A stretch of DNA of 64,000 nt from Rosa chinensis (Eukaryota; Streptophyta; Magnoliopsida; Rosales; Rosaceae), in the NCBI RefSeq assembly GCF_002994745.2, contig NC_037090.1:18526001-18590000 (forward strand), given 5' to 3'. This document shows positions 19,211 through 30,746 of this stretch, piece by piece (positions within the stretch are counted from its first letter, which is position 1; every line of letters begins with the position of its first letter). The notes under the pieces were generated by a model. It had not been told where the DNA came from and made no database searches. It saw only the letters and a list, made by a program, of their open reading frames with translations. Both the position numbers and the translations under genes were made by a program.

Positions 19211-20712
19211 CCTTTTTATTTAATTGAAACTAACTAACGTTTTCTATTTGAGTATTGTGTGCAAGGTAAGTTTAAAAAAAAGATATGCCCACTCTTTTCG
19301 TTTTTAATACCACAAATTTTTCCCCTGCAAAACCTAGAATGACTAAATAAATAGATCCTCGCTAAATGTATCAGGGGTGAGGAAATCATTCATCGCTTAA
19401 ATGATACTGTTAGCGACGACTGCTCAAATTCGTAGTCATTAAATTTGGCAGGTCTTACTAAATTTTCTGCCAAAACTAATAACGATGAAATCATTATTTC
19501 CTCGTTAATTGTTTTTTTTTTTACGAGGAAATTGTTCCTCGTAGAACATAGACTTTTTGCGAGAAAACTATAGCTTTGTCGCCGTTAAATTTGGCGGGTC
19601 TTACACAATTTTCCGCCAAACTAATAACGACGAAATCATTATTTCCTCACTAATTGTTTCTTTTGACGAGGAAATGGTTCCTCGTAGAATATAGACTTTT
19701 TGCGAGGAAACTATAGTTTTTTCGCCATTGAATTTAGCGGGTTTTATACAATTTTCCGCCAAACTAATAATGAGGAAAGCGTTATTTCCTCGCTAATTGC
19801 TGCATTTGACGAGGAAATGATTCCTCGTAGAACACAAACTTTTAGCGAGGAAAACTAGTTTTGTCGCCCTTGAATTTGGCGGGTCTTACACAGTTTTCCT
19901 CCAAAACAATAACGACAAAATCGTTATTTCCTCACTGAATGCCGTTTTCACGATGAAACAATTTGTCACCTAAGTCTCATATTTCCTCGCTAATAACATG
20001 ACGTTTCGGGAGACCAACTTATGGTCACCTTTAATGATGAACTGAAATATTCGTCGTAGAAAGTGATAAATAGTGAGGAAAATATATTCCTCGTAGAAAA
20101 CTTAATAGCATTTAGTGAGGAACTGAAATATTCCTCGTAAAATGTGTCATTTATTGAGGAAAATAAATTCCTCGCAAAAAACTTAGTCGCTAAAAAGACT
20201 TTCTGTTGTAGTGAACCCTTCCTAGCTCCGGCCACCAGTTTCAGGCCACTTTTCAGGCGACCTCCGTCAACCTTTTTCCGCCCACCTCCGTCATCTTTTC
20301 CAGCCAAGAATTCCCGCATCTTTTCAAGGTAAACTTTTCTAAAAGTTCCCGTTTTTGAAGTTTTTCAATTTCTTCTTCTTTTTCTCGGGGACTTCCAACA
20401 TCCCTTCTTCTACCCCCCATTCTTCTTCATAGGGGAGACCAATAGCCGAACTGTGGGGGTTCGTGCTCACTCCAAGCTTGGAGCTTGTAAAGTCCTCCAA
20501 ACTTAGAGTTTGTTGAGAAGAAAAACGATCGACCACATACATCGTTGTTTCGATCTAATCCAAAACCCCTCTTGGAATCGAATTTTCTTGGAAGCGACTG
20601 CGCTCAGAAAATCCCTAATTTCTTGGAAGCGACTAAGCTCAGAAATTTTATAGTTTTTCATGGTAGCCTTTTTCACTCCGAAACTAACCTTATTTTCTAG
20701 TTGTTTTTCAGG

Positions 20713-21735
20713 ATGAATAACCTGAACAAGTTGAGCTTCGCTTCACTAGAGACAACAGGCGCAGGATACCACAAGTGGGTCCGTGATGTGCGCCAGTATC
20801 TTAAGGCTGATGGGATCTTGAGTACGATCCAAGAGCCAATTCAGGACGTGCTTACTCCTCAACAAGCTGTTGCTTTTGAAGATAATAGAGTTACTAGAGA
20901 GGCTAATGAAGCAAAAGCCATCATTCTCATGACAAGGCACATGAATGACCCGCTCCAAAATGAGTACCTCAATGAGGAGGACCCAAGAAAACTATGGGTA
21001 GAACTCAAGCAGCGTTTTGGCTACTTCCGTGATTCCCTTTTTCCAGACTTAGAAGTGAGATGGCGTAGCCTCCGCTTCTGTGATTTCAAGTCTGTACTTG
21101 ACTACAATTCAGAAGCACTTCGTATCAAGTCTATGATGGAATTATGTGGATAGAAAATCACTGATACGATGTTGATCGAGAAGACTCTCTCCACATTCCC
21201 CATCTCTGCATTGATGATAGCCAAAAACTATCGGATTGATGTCAATGCTAGACGCATCACAAGATTTCATGAGCTAATTGGCGCCATGAATGTAGCTGAA
21301 AATCACGACAACATACTTGTGAAGAACTATAACTCTAGACCTGTGAGAACCAAGTCAATTCTAGAGTCTAATTATAGTCGCGCCTCCAAGAGAGGACGCA
21401 AGGAGTGAAATCCTAAGAATAGGGATATTTTTGGACGTTCTGGTCCATATTCTCGCCCTAAAGAGGGAGGAAACTGCCAAGATAGGCGTGCACGGAACCG
21501 TGGAGGTAAACGTGTGAAGAAAGAGAGAGGCCAAGCCTCCGGTTATGGTGGTAACGCCACCAAAGGCAATAACCGTCCTCATAACGCTCCTAGAGCGCCT
21601 CGATCAAGGGAACCTGACCATAATGATGCTTGTCTCAGATGTGGATCAACTGGACATAGGGCAAAAGCATGTAAAGCATCCCAGCAAGTTGCAAAAGCAT
21701 ACAAGATGTATCGTGAAACAAGGGAGGCAAACTAA
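20713..21735 (+). pseudogene. Copia gag, broken by stops, copy 1
   Basis: Gag-like protein beginning MNNLNKLSF just after a TTTTTCAG acceptor-like site. An N-terminal gag domain (HKWVRDVRQYLKADG, KLWVELKQRFG) is followed by a basic linker and a CX2CX4HX4C zinc knuckle (21631-21672). In-frame stops TAG 21151-21153 and TGA 21406-21408 divide the frame before TAA 21733-21735. The same stops occur in copies 2 and 3, so they predate the triplication. Confidence 0.8.
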
Positions 21736-22136
21736 ATAGAACAAGAAGATCAAGATGGCGATCTCGATCTAAGGGTGGAAGACTACAAGGATCAAGACCC
21801 AGAAACTGGCCATTTTGATTAAGTTTTTTTATTTTCCAAGAGATATAGGCAATTGCCATATTATAGTAGATGCCAATGGTATTAGTCTTCCTTCAAAGAG
21901 GCGTACTCAATGTAAGTGTGATGTTTAGGAAGGTTTTGAGATAAGTAGTACTTAAGTGAGCTTTGCTCCACCAACATCTCTCTACTCACCTGGTCACATT
22001 TGCATTGAAATTACCAAAAGGAGTTAGACGACTACCATTGTTTTGCATTAGCTAGTTTATTGGATTAGATTCTTTTTGGCTAAAGAAACGATAATGTAAT
22101 TCCGTTTGGCTTATTAATAAAAGTTGAGTGCTTTTC

Positions 22137-22150
22137 TTTGGCTTATTAAG
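22137..22150. other. Tandem-unit junction 1 with templated filler
   Basis: Copia homology ends at 22139. Then GGCTTATTAA leads into the RPB5-like exon at 22150. The 13-mer TTTGGCTTATTAA at 22137-22149 repeats 22105-22117 exactly, 32 bp upstream, as expected of copied filler at a repaired break. The same junction is at 37540-37553. Confidence 0.75.
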
Positions 22151-23518
22151 AAAAGAAAGATCTGCTAAGGAAGTACAAGTTGGAAGACAATAAGGTAACT
22201 ATTTGCTGATATGGAGGTAACTATGTTCAAGGATAATCTTTAAATAGTTAAGTTTGTCTTGATTGAGTATGGAGGTCACCTGAACACTAATGTACATGCT
22301 TGGTAAAAAAATGTGGACCGTCTTTCCTTCTGGCCCATAGAGAATGATATTTAACGGGGAGTGGAAATAATTACCTCACCTGAAAGGTAGAACGAATTTA
22401 AAATTCCATGTCATATGAGGGGGAAATCACTACTTCAACTGATGGTGGGGCAGCTAGGGATATTTTAGGCTTGCCATATTTTCTGTGTTTCAAACTTCTA
22501 TGCCATAATCTGTTAATGTTTAGTCTTGAATGAGTAAAACAATAGGGAACCAAGTGAGTTCATGTGACATCTTGATCCTTGATTGTTGTTTCTTTAGAAG
22601 TGCTCTACTCTATTTGTTAGCAGTATAGAATTCAATCTCTCTTTTTTCTCACAGACTGTTTGTAGCATGGAAAGCTTATTTCTCTTTTGAAAGTCCATCC
22701 AATCCTAAAGCAACTTTACCTAAAGCTGGTCACTAGTAAATCTACAAGTAATTAGTGAATTTGCACTTGTCTTTATTTTCACATGGATTCTTAGAAACAA
22801 TTTTTGGCTGAATGAATTGGATTCTCAGTGTTATATATATCTTAGAGTATAGGGTAATGAAGCGTCATTGAGGAAGGGTATTTGTGGGTTAAGATAGAAC
22901 AGATTTGAATGCAGTGTAACTTAATTGATCATCATCCCTTTTTATTCTAGAAATGAATGGCATAACTAGCATTTGTTCCATTTAAATCTTTGGAGAAGGG
23001 CAGAATATAGAAGCAAGATAGTCTCATCCTAACTAGATCGAACTGTCACATAACTTGAGGCCATAAAGATTTTGTTGTCATGTTGCTGATTGCATTTAAC
23101 TAACTAATCTAAAGGAGCTTGAAGAATTTGAAGCCACAATTTTGTGTAGCTGTGAAATCTGATACTGTAGTAAACACAAGGTTATTGCAGTAAGTAATGG
23201 CAATGACTGTTAATTGGGTGATGAAAATAGGCAGCTGTACTTTGCCACCTCTTTATCCTATGTATGTTTCATGAAAATATTGAAGGTAGAAGTTCTGCTG
23301 AAGACATGATTAAACTGGATTCTATATTTCTTTGTATTCATGCAACAATTCTAATTTGGTTGATTAAATTACTGAACCAATTGATTCTTATGTTTCTTCC
23401 CCAGCTCCCTATGCATTTGCACGCTACTATGGATTGGAGAAGGGACAGCTATGTGGTAAAGATTACTTACCATGGTGGAGCTGTTGGTGCCCTCAAAACT
23501 TACCATTGCATTGTCTGA
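22150..23518 (+). pseudogene. RPB5/NRPE5-like 3' gene fragment, between copies 1 and 2
   Basis: Resembles the C-terminal domain of subunit 5 of nuclear RNA polymerases. An exon end at 22150-22194 reads EKKDLLRKYKLEDNK, followed by a GTAACT donor. An intron of about 1.2 kb ends at TTCCCCAG (23404). The last exon, 23405-23518, contains ARYYGLEKGQ in one frame and VVKITYHGG...TYHCIV then TGA in another. RPB5 proteins keep these two blocks adjacent and end just after such a tail. The last exon needs two shifts, and the upstream part of the gene is missing at the junction, so this is non-functional. Whether it derives from the Pol II form or the Pol V-specific form (NRPE5) cannot be settled by eye; the tail looks divergent, which slightly favours the latter. 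Confidence 0.65.
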
Positions 23519-24034
23519 TCCTTCTGAAAGATTTATTGTATGCCACTTTATGCAGTGATGGCATACAAAAAAGAAGTTAACATCATAGATAGGTTTTTCA
23601 CCAGATACAAAAGCAGGTTTTGATTTGATGAAGTTGTTTAGTTTGCGGGTTAACAAGTTTGAAGATATCTACATAGATATTGCTATTTGTAGCACCTACT
23701 TTTCGTGGGTCTTGCTTTTGATTCTTGAATGACATGTCGCTGCAGATGAGACCTGCAGGTTTGCTTTCCTTATGTTTTTGCACAGTGTTGCGATGAAGCG
23801 AGGAGTCTTCTCTTTCATATTGTAGTAAACAAACCCATCAATAATAGTTAACTCGGATACTTCCACATTCTTCTGGACACCATATTCTTCTAGACTTGCA
23901 ACGTTATTTTTTCTTCTTCTCAAAGTCTTGTTCTTTTACTTGTCAAAAGCACTCAACAAAATTATAGGAATAAGGACCCCATCTAAAAATGAACCTGTAA
24001 ATTTTTGGTCTCAACATCAATATAGGCCCAAAGT
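23519..24034. other. Unrecognised segment downstream of the RPB5-like fragment, copy 2
   Basis: Matches 1-405 (from 23638) and 38921-39436. It could be RPB5 3' flank. Three overlapping minus-strand frames (23696-23923, 23598-23783 and one reaching 23656) might be pieces of a frameshifted antisense gene, but I recognise no family. Confidence 0.4.
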
Positions 24035-24139
24035 TTTTTTTGGTTAGTAGGAAAGCGTGTGACTAGGCCCAGACCCTTTTTGGTCAGTACGAAAGCGTGT
24101 GACTAGGTCCAGACCTTTTTGGTTAGTAAGAAAGCGTGT
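24035..24139 (+). repeat. Short tandem repeats of about 40 bp, copy 2 (empty viral site)
   Basis: Three units with GAAAGCGTGT at 24051, 24091 and 24130. The third runs uninterrupted through AAGAAAGCGTGT into the DUF247 5' flank, showing the site before the viral insertion. Confidence 0.75.
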
Positions 24140-24243
24140 TGTCAATGCATACTCGGTGAAAACCAGTCTCTCTTTGCTATAAGAATTGTGTATCAGTGGG
24201 TGAGGGCTTCTTTGTGAGAGATAGAGAGAGAGAGAGAGAGAGA

Positions 24244-25849
24244 ATGGAGAATGGTATCACAATGGTAGAGCTAACTGATGCCGATCAGGAACGAGTGGTG
24301 ATCGATATTGAGTTATTGACGAATCTGTAGCTGCCATGCAAAGGCGCCTACAGGAAAGGAGATGCGGAAGTCGGAGAGCATCAATATATATGGTCAACTT
24401 TAGTTCAGTTGTCTGCATATACAGAGTTCCTGAAAGCCTTGTGGGAATCAGTCCAAAAGCTATTAGGCCTGAAAAGGTCTCCATCGGACCTTATCACCAC
24501 AGCAAGAGCAAGGAATCTGAAGAGACCAAAATGAAGTATTTTGAAGCTTTTCTCTCTAGAAAAAAGAGAGATGGTAGTGCTGGACCTGATCTAAGTACCT
24601 TGTTTAAAGCCGCGAGAAATATGGAGGCAGAAGCAAGAAGATGCTATGATGATCAGGCCATCGCTATGTCAAGCGCGGAGTTTGTTGCAATGATGGTACT
24701 TGATGGGTGCTTTATCATTGAGCTTTTCCTACAAGACCAAGAGGACAAACTCAAAGATGTTAAAGAGAAGGACCGCCTGGTTATGGACCTCCTCAAGCTT
24801 GAAAACCAACTGCCTTTCTTCGTCCTTGAAAGACTATTTAGCCTGTCCGGTGATTCATCTGCACCAGGTGATTCTCTAGCCTTGCTTGCCTTGAAGTTCT
24901 TCAATGTTTATGATCACAAAGTCCTGGATGATGTTAAACACTTGTTACACTTGTTTCACTCAAGCTTCCGTACCCCTTTATTATTAGAACGAGATAATAC
25001 TCGATATCAGCTCTCTAATATTAGAAGCCGCTGCGTAGACTTACTTGGGGAAGCTGATGATGTAATGATTGCATATGTAACGACATGCCTATCAATCGAC
25101 AGCCCAGCGACCGCAATGAGGTGCTTCCGTGCTTACTTGCAACCCCTTTTCTATTTGTTTGGGGGATCCTTGCATTCCTTTATCGTCTTCTAAGGTTAGT
25201 CGGTTCGATCCTTTTCTTCTTTGTTTGGTGGAACGTGGATAACGTTCAAAGATTCCTTCACCCCACAGGTCAGGAGCATCGTCCTTTCTCCGATTCAATA
25301 CAATGTGCCACACAACTAAGACCCTCCGGGATCATTTTCAAGCCACTCCTAGCAGAAAGCTTCTTAACTATCGATTACCACAAACGGGTACTGCAAATAC
25401 CACCCATAACCATCAACGATATCACTATTACTATCTTCATCAACAGCATAGCCTTAGAACAATGTTGCCCACACAAGACTGGTTCTTTATTTACCACTTA
25501 CATTGCCTTCATGAGCTCTCTCATCAATACCCCTAGAGACGTCGCATTGCTTTCTGGTAACGGGATTATCATTACCAGCTTCTCACACAACGACCATAGC
25601 ATAGCTGACCTGTTGAACAAGTTAGGGAAAACAGTTTATTTCGACAAGGATTGCTACCTCTCCAAGCAATTCAGAGACGTGGAGGCTTATTACAACAGCC
25701 ATTGGGGTACTTTTCTACGAACTTATTTTAGCGCCCCATGGTCCTTCATTTCAGTTGTCTCAGCCTGCATTCTTCTTTTGCTGGCCGCAGCTCAAACAGT
25801 TGTGTCTATCTTGAGCTATATCAAACAAATGTCGGACAAGGGAAAATAA
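24244..25849 (+). CDS. DUF247 (UPF0481) gene, copy 2, frame interrupted
   Basis: Same gene as at 8814-10419, with the same two frame breaks: TAG 24328-24330 before Met 24336, and a change to the C-terminal frame between about 25060 and 25273, where an intron from GT 25062 or 25077 to AG 25273 would fit. It differs from copy 1 by one Glu-to-Gly change in the CATQLRPSGIIF block and is identical to copy 3 as far as I compared. Unlike copy 1, it keeps its native upstream DNA. Confidence 0.75.
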
Positions 25850-26610
25850 TCGCGAGGCAAATCCATAGGCTAGAATTAGATCAAGCGAGCCTTTTGTCTT
25901 TGTATGTAACTATGTATGTTGTTGTTGTTGTTGTTTTGTTCTACCAATAGTTTATATATTATAAGTGCAAATTTTTCACAAAGGCAAGTTTGATTCAAAA
26001 ATTTTCCTCGCAACCTTTGTTCGATTCCCCTTAAAAGCAATTCATGCCTGTTTTCTTTACTGTTTCCGCATTTTCTTCTCCTTTTTTTTTGTTTTTTTTT
26101 TGTCAATGTGTGCTTCTGTACATACTTCCAATATTAGCATTTGGACTTATTCTCAAAATTTTGCCTTTAAACTTCCAAATTTATCCTCCTCCTTATTTCT
26201 CTTTTCACCTCATCATCTTGAATCAGTTGCGATCCCCAAAAACTCTATAAACGTTCAAGTATTGACTACAACTTGAGCACAATTTTGGTTAAAACTTGAA
26301 TAGTACCTTGGAACCGGAGGTTTGATTTCAGTGGAGAATATAGTTATTTAGTTCAGTTTCTCTTTGCCCCATGACTATGTTTAGAGATATATATTCATCT
26401 GATCTTCGGTCCTCTCCTTCCTTAAGCACATCTCATGTAATTCTATTACCATTGCCACCATAAGAATCTATATAATTATATCATCTTGTTATTGGAAATC
26501 AATACCTTTCCAATATTGGTAAACAATATCCATAACCATATGATGACGAATCCATGAAATATAATAGAGATCTAAATATGAGATTATTGTATTGAATCTT
26601 AAGGTTCTTA
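25850..26610. other. 3' flank of DUF247 copy 2, no gene seen
   Basis: Same as 10420-11180. Confidence 0.5.
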
Positions 26611-29410
26611 GAGCATTTTTAGCAGATTCTCTATTTTAGCTCCTTAGCTATTTTAGAGAGCATGTTTAGTTTTTTATCTATTTTAGTAGCTGCACCAGAC
26701 TCCTAAGTGACTCTCCATTATAACTTTTAGCTATCTCGCTCCTAAATATAGAGAGCAAGATGAGGCTCTCTATAATTTAAAACATTCATTTTGAGTTATT
26801 TTATTCAAATTATAAATACATTTAATGTTACGCCCCGTATTCGATTTATCCTTTATCTGTGTCTAAGTGAATTACTTTATGTTTTACCGTCCTTGGTTTT
26901 AGTTTTTATCATTTAGGGGGTGCTAAAAGTTAACGTTTGATGGGTTAACAATTTGAGAAAATTTCCTTCACAGAAGTTGTAGGGGACGTTTAATCGAGTC
27001 TGTGGACATGTAGTATGCTTAAATCGGAGTTCGTATGTAAAAGTTATGGCTTAAAACGTGAAAGTTACTGTTCATGGTAATTTTATATATATATATATAG
27101 GGAAATTACTGTTGGTAGATTTCCATTTTCGGAAATCCACCCCAGCTCGGTAACTCTCTCTCCTTCCCCGAGCTCTCTCTTCCCTTCGGCCTCTCTGTGA
27201 TTTCCAGCCAACCTCCTTTTTCCGGCCACCCAAACGACAAACCCAGGGCATAGGACGACGATCCTCCTTCCCCTTAATTGACACGCCTACAGTGGTGATT
27301 CACAATGATTTGGCCGGAATTTTGCAAATCGGGCTTCCAAACTTTACTGTAGCAGTCGGCGTTAATCGTCGATTTCTTCCAATTCCGGCCATCTCCGGCC
27401 ACAAAACCATGCATAGGAGAGGCGCCTCGAGCCATTTGTCATTTCCCCTCAAGCTTCTAGCTTCAATTCGTGGTGTAGAGAGCGAATCGAAGAATTTCAA
27501 ATCCTAGGGTTCTTGAACTTTCTGGAAATTTTCACCGGCCAAATTGGAGCTCTTCAAGGTAAAATTAATTGGAACTTGTTGTAGTTGAGAAAGAGGTTGG
27601 GTTTGTTGAGTAGATTGTGCTGTCAAATTTTGGTGGCCATCAGAGGTGTTTTGCCTGCGGCGCGTGTAGCTCACGTGCCGCCACTATAGGCGGCGTGTAG
27701 GATGGAGTTTTGGTTTCTATTTTTAGCTAGTTAAAATGTACATGAGTTGTGGAGGTTGTAAATGTGACTTTGGTGTAGTTTGGATGGAATCGGAGTTGGG
27801 TTTAAGAAGATGTTTAGAAATTCCGTTATCTAATTATCGTAAATTTAAATTCCCGTCCCGTAATTATAATTTATGCGAGTGTTATTGTTACAGGACGAGA
27901 GGAGTCTCCATCCGAGGAGAATACTGATCGACGACAGGATTAGTTAATATTGTGAGTGGACTTTGTTTTAAATTTTGATGCATGCACTTATTTTCCGGAA
28001 TGACGAATGATTGTCTTTTTTTATATATCATATTTCTTATCGAATATAATATTCAATTTGGATCATAAATTTTAGCATCGTTCCCGTATGGTTTCGAATA
28101 TGAATGGTCATGCTCAGACTTAAACTTTTGAATATTTTTGGGGAACATAATTTATTTTTTGGGAGATTGAATTTTTTTAAATTATATGTTTTTTGCCGAT
28201 TTTTAGTCATTTATTATCGCTCGGCTATTCTTTATGAAATTGAGAATATTTTGGCGTGCGGGGTCACGTCATTGAAATATGTTGGGAAGCCTTACGGATT
28301 TACTATTTTTGAATATTTTCCTCACCATACTCGGGTCATTCGATTAGGTCTCCTCCTCACTTACTTTGTGTTTGTGAGTGGCAGTTGAGATAGCTTATTC
28401 TCCTCCTCACGTGGGTGGTAGTCGAGGTTATTAGTTCTCTTCCTCACACAATCTATGTGTGAGTGGCAGTCGAGGGTAGGTGGAGCCTGAGGGGCTTATT
28501 TACCCGTATGGTGAAATCTTTTCCCCATATTATCTATTTATTTTCTTTAACCAGCGAGGCTGGATTATTTTCATTTTCTCACGCTTCTTTGAAGTTTATG
28601 AATTGATTAAAATTTCCAAACCTTGCATGCATCGGAAAGTTATTTTTCCAAACTGAATTGTGGGAAAGTATCAACTCTTTAATTTCTTTTCTTATGATAT
28701 ATCTATCTAACTTTTTGTCCACTCATGCTAACGTGTTTTCAATACTTTCCCCCTGGGCCCTTCGGTTTCAAATGCCCAGTTTTCAGAGTTGCTGCTTGGC
28801 GTACTAGGAGCGAGCCATAGTGACCACACCAGTTTCCCGCTATCTCACATTGTAGGTTACCTGTTTAACCTACTGAACTTTATATTAATTTCGGTGTTAG
28901 TCTGCTCTGATTACTAGGGGATTTGTGACCCGGACTTGTAATGAGTTGTATTTGAGGTCTATGACCTAACTTTCGTGAATTGTTGTAGTTAAAGTTATGA
29001 AGCTTTGTTGGACTTAAGCTTTTGAATTATTATTTCTATCTTTAAGTTTGAGTTGGTTGGATTATGGGAGCAGGGTGGCTCCAGAAGGACATGGTTGGGA
29101 TATTAGAAGTGTATTAGTTTTTCTTACAGGTTTGGGTTACCTACTTTTAAGGAAGGTTTTGCCGAAATTTCGGTAAAATTTTCTTTAAAAGTGGGTCCCG
29201 CAGGGCCACTTCAGATTTCATGAGAAAATCCGGGGCGGGCCCTGTCATTTAAACTATTTAATTTTCATTTTAAAAGTAATATAAATTCAAAATTAGCTAA
29301 AATAGAGAGCATTGATACAAACGTATTTCTAAAGTGACTAGCTAAAATAACTTTTTAGCTATTTTGGCTAAAATTTGACTAAAAAATAGTTAGCATTGCT
29401 AAAGATGCTC
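26611..29410. mobile_element. MITE-like element split by a solo LTR, copy 2
   Basis: Inverted GAGCAT...ATGCTC ends as at 11181-13986. The solo LTR sits inside at the same place. Confidence 0.55.
26826..29247. mobile_element. Solo LTR (probably Ty3/gypsy), copy 2
   Basis: 2422 bp, TG...CA, TTTAA duplication at 26821-26825 and 29248-29252. It shares with copy 3, against copy 1, a shorter (TA)n run and two substitutions near 26972 and 27001. Confidence 0.8.
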
Positions 29411-29839
29411 TTTTATAGATAAACCCATGAATCAATTATCTAGAGCATTTAAGAGAATGTTTTCAACTAACTTTATAGAGACGAAATAGAGTTGTTTGTT
29501 TAAAATATGTAAAATATATAGTAGTCATTAGTAAAGTAGTGTTTGCCTACATTGACGATGATAGCAACGAAGCAAAGTTCTGAGAAGTGGTGATGAAAGC
29601 CTGGGATGGTGTTTGCATTTTTCCCAAAATGCAGTTTTTTGGTTTAGGGGCAAAGTAGGACTTTTAAAATTTCAAAAAGTTAGGAGATTAATGCTATTTA
29701 AGGATGTACCAATAGAAGCTCCATTCCCTATTCTTTTCTCCCTTTTTCTCTTCCTTATTTTTTTTTCTTTTGTTATTTTTTTATTATTATTTCTTAAAAA
29801 TTTCTTGCTTGTTTGCTCTTTTCTCATTGTCTTCTCCCT
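29411..29839. other. AT-rich DNA between MITEs, copy 2
   Basis: No gene seen. One-base homopolymer differences from copies 1 and 3 begin here, near 29675. Confidence 0.4.
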
Positions 29840-29848
29840 TTTTCTCTT

Positions 29849-30065
29849 GGTGGTTCTAGTTGGACCTCCAATTTTTTTTTTTAGTTATTAATTGACTTTG
29901 TCAATTTATATGAAAACACAAATAAGGACAAAGAGAGAAAAATGAAAAATTAAGTAAGTAAATAAATAAATACTCTTCTTACCTCCTCCAACCAAATATA
30001 ACATTCAATTAATTTTTTTCCTGATATTTCCTTATATTGCCTATATAGTTTTATAATTTACTTAA
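29849..30065. mobile_element. Left half of a Mutator-type MITE, copy 2
   Basis: Same left end as at 14426, preceded by TTTTCTCTT (29840-29848). The right half was lost at the unit junction. Confidence 0.6.
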
Positions 30066-30746
30066 TGTTCAAGTAAACCCCAATTTGTGTTTGGCCCAAA
30101 CTCTATTTTACTTGCCCTAGTGGTAATAGGATTAAATTAGAAGGATCTAGATTCATATTTAATGTACGATTACTTTCCTTGTATGATTGATATTCTATGT
30201 ATTGTAATCCTCTATATAAAGAGGACCCTATTATCAATGAGAAATACACAGCGAATTTCTCTCAATTTCTGATTCCCTAAAACACGTTATCAGCACGAAA
30301 CCATAACCCTGAAAACCCTAATTTCGTAACCTTCAAAATCCTGCAACCACCGCCCCACATATCGAAGCCCTAGTCTCAAGGAGCCCAGAACCGGCGGCAG
30401 AACCACAAGAACAGGCCAAAAAACCCTTGAACCGGCCTTCGAAAAAATCAGACCGGCCCTGCCTTATGCCTGCCCCTGCTAGCCATGCCGAGCAGCTGCC
30501 GAGATCTGCCGAGCCCTGGGCCTGTACCTGCCGAGACCTGCCGACAGCCCCTACAAGCCTCCTGCAGAGACCACTGCCGAGCCCTGCGCATCCATGTGCC
30601 TGCCCCTGTCGATATCTGCCGAAAGCTTCACATAGCCCCTGCCGACACCTGCTGACACCTGCGCACCCCTGTACCTGCATCTGCCGACAGCTGTCTAGCA
30701 CCTGCTTGCCAGCCCTGCACATCCCCTGTACAGCCCCTGCAACAAC

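Larger units (their letters stand above)
15325..20213. mobile_element. Non-autonomous CACTA (En/Spm-type) transposon, copy 1
   Basis: A 4889-bp element with ends CACTACAACA and TGTTGTAGTG and the 3-bp duplication AAC (15322-15324 and 20214-20216). Copy 3 has the empty site with a single AAC (46146-46148). Subterminal arrays are present: about 186-bp units on the left (from 15720) and four 142-146-bp units on the right (from about 19444), full of TTCCTCG/CGAGGAA and the palindrome GACGAAAATATTTTCGTC, as expected of transposase-binding regions. No transposase gene is visible. The interior carries a host gene fragment, a SINE-like head and telomere-like repeats. Confidence 0.9.
14643..22139 (+). 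mobile_element. Truncated Ty1/copia element, copy 1, with nested CACTA
   Basis: 5' LTR 14643-14861 (TGTTCAAG...AAAACA), leader, CACTA insertion, broken gag, then loss of homology to the complete copy-3 element after 22139, where an RPB5-like fragment follows. Protease, integrase, reverse transcriptase and 3' LTR are missing. Apart from the CACTA it is almost identical to 45467-48071. Confidence 0.85.

Noticed and set aside
23369..23656. Minus-strand 95-codon gene
   Set aside because: About half of it is the antisense shadow of the RPB5-like last exon.
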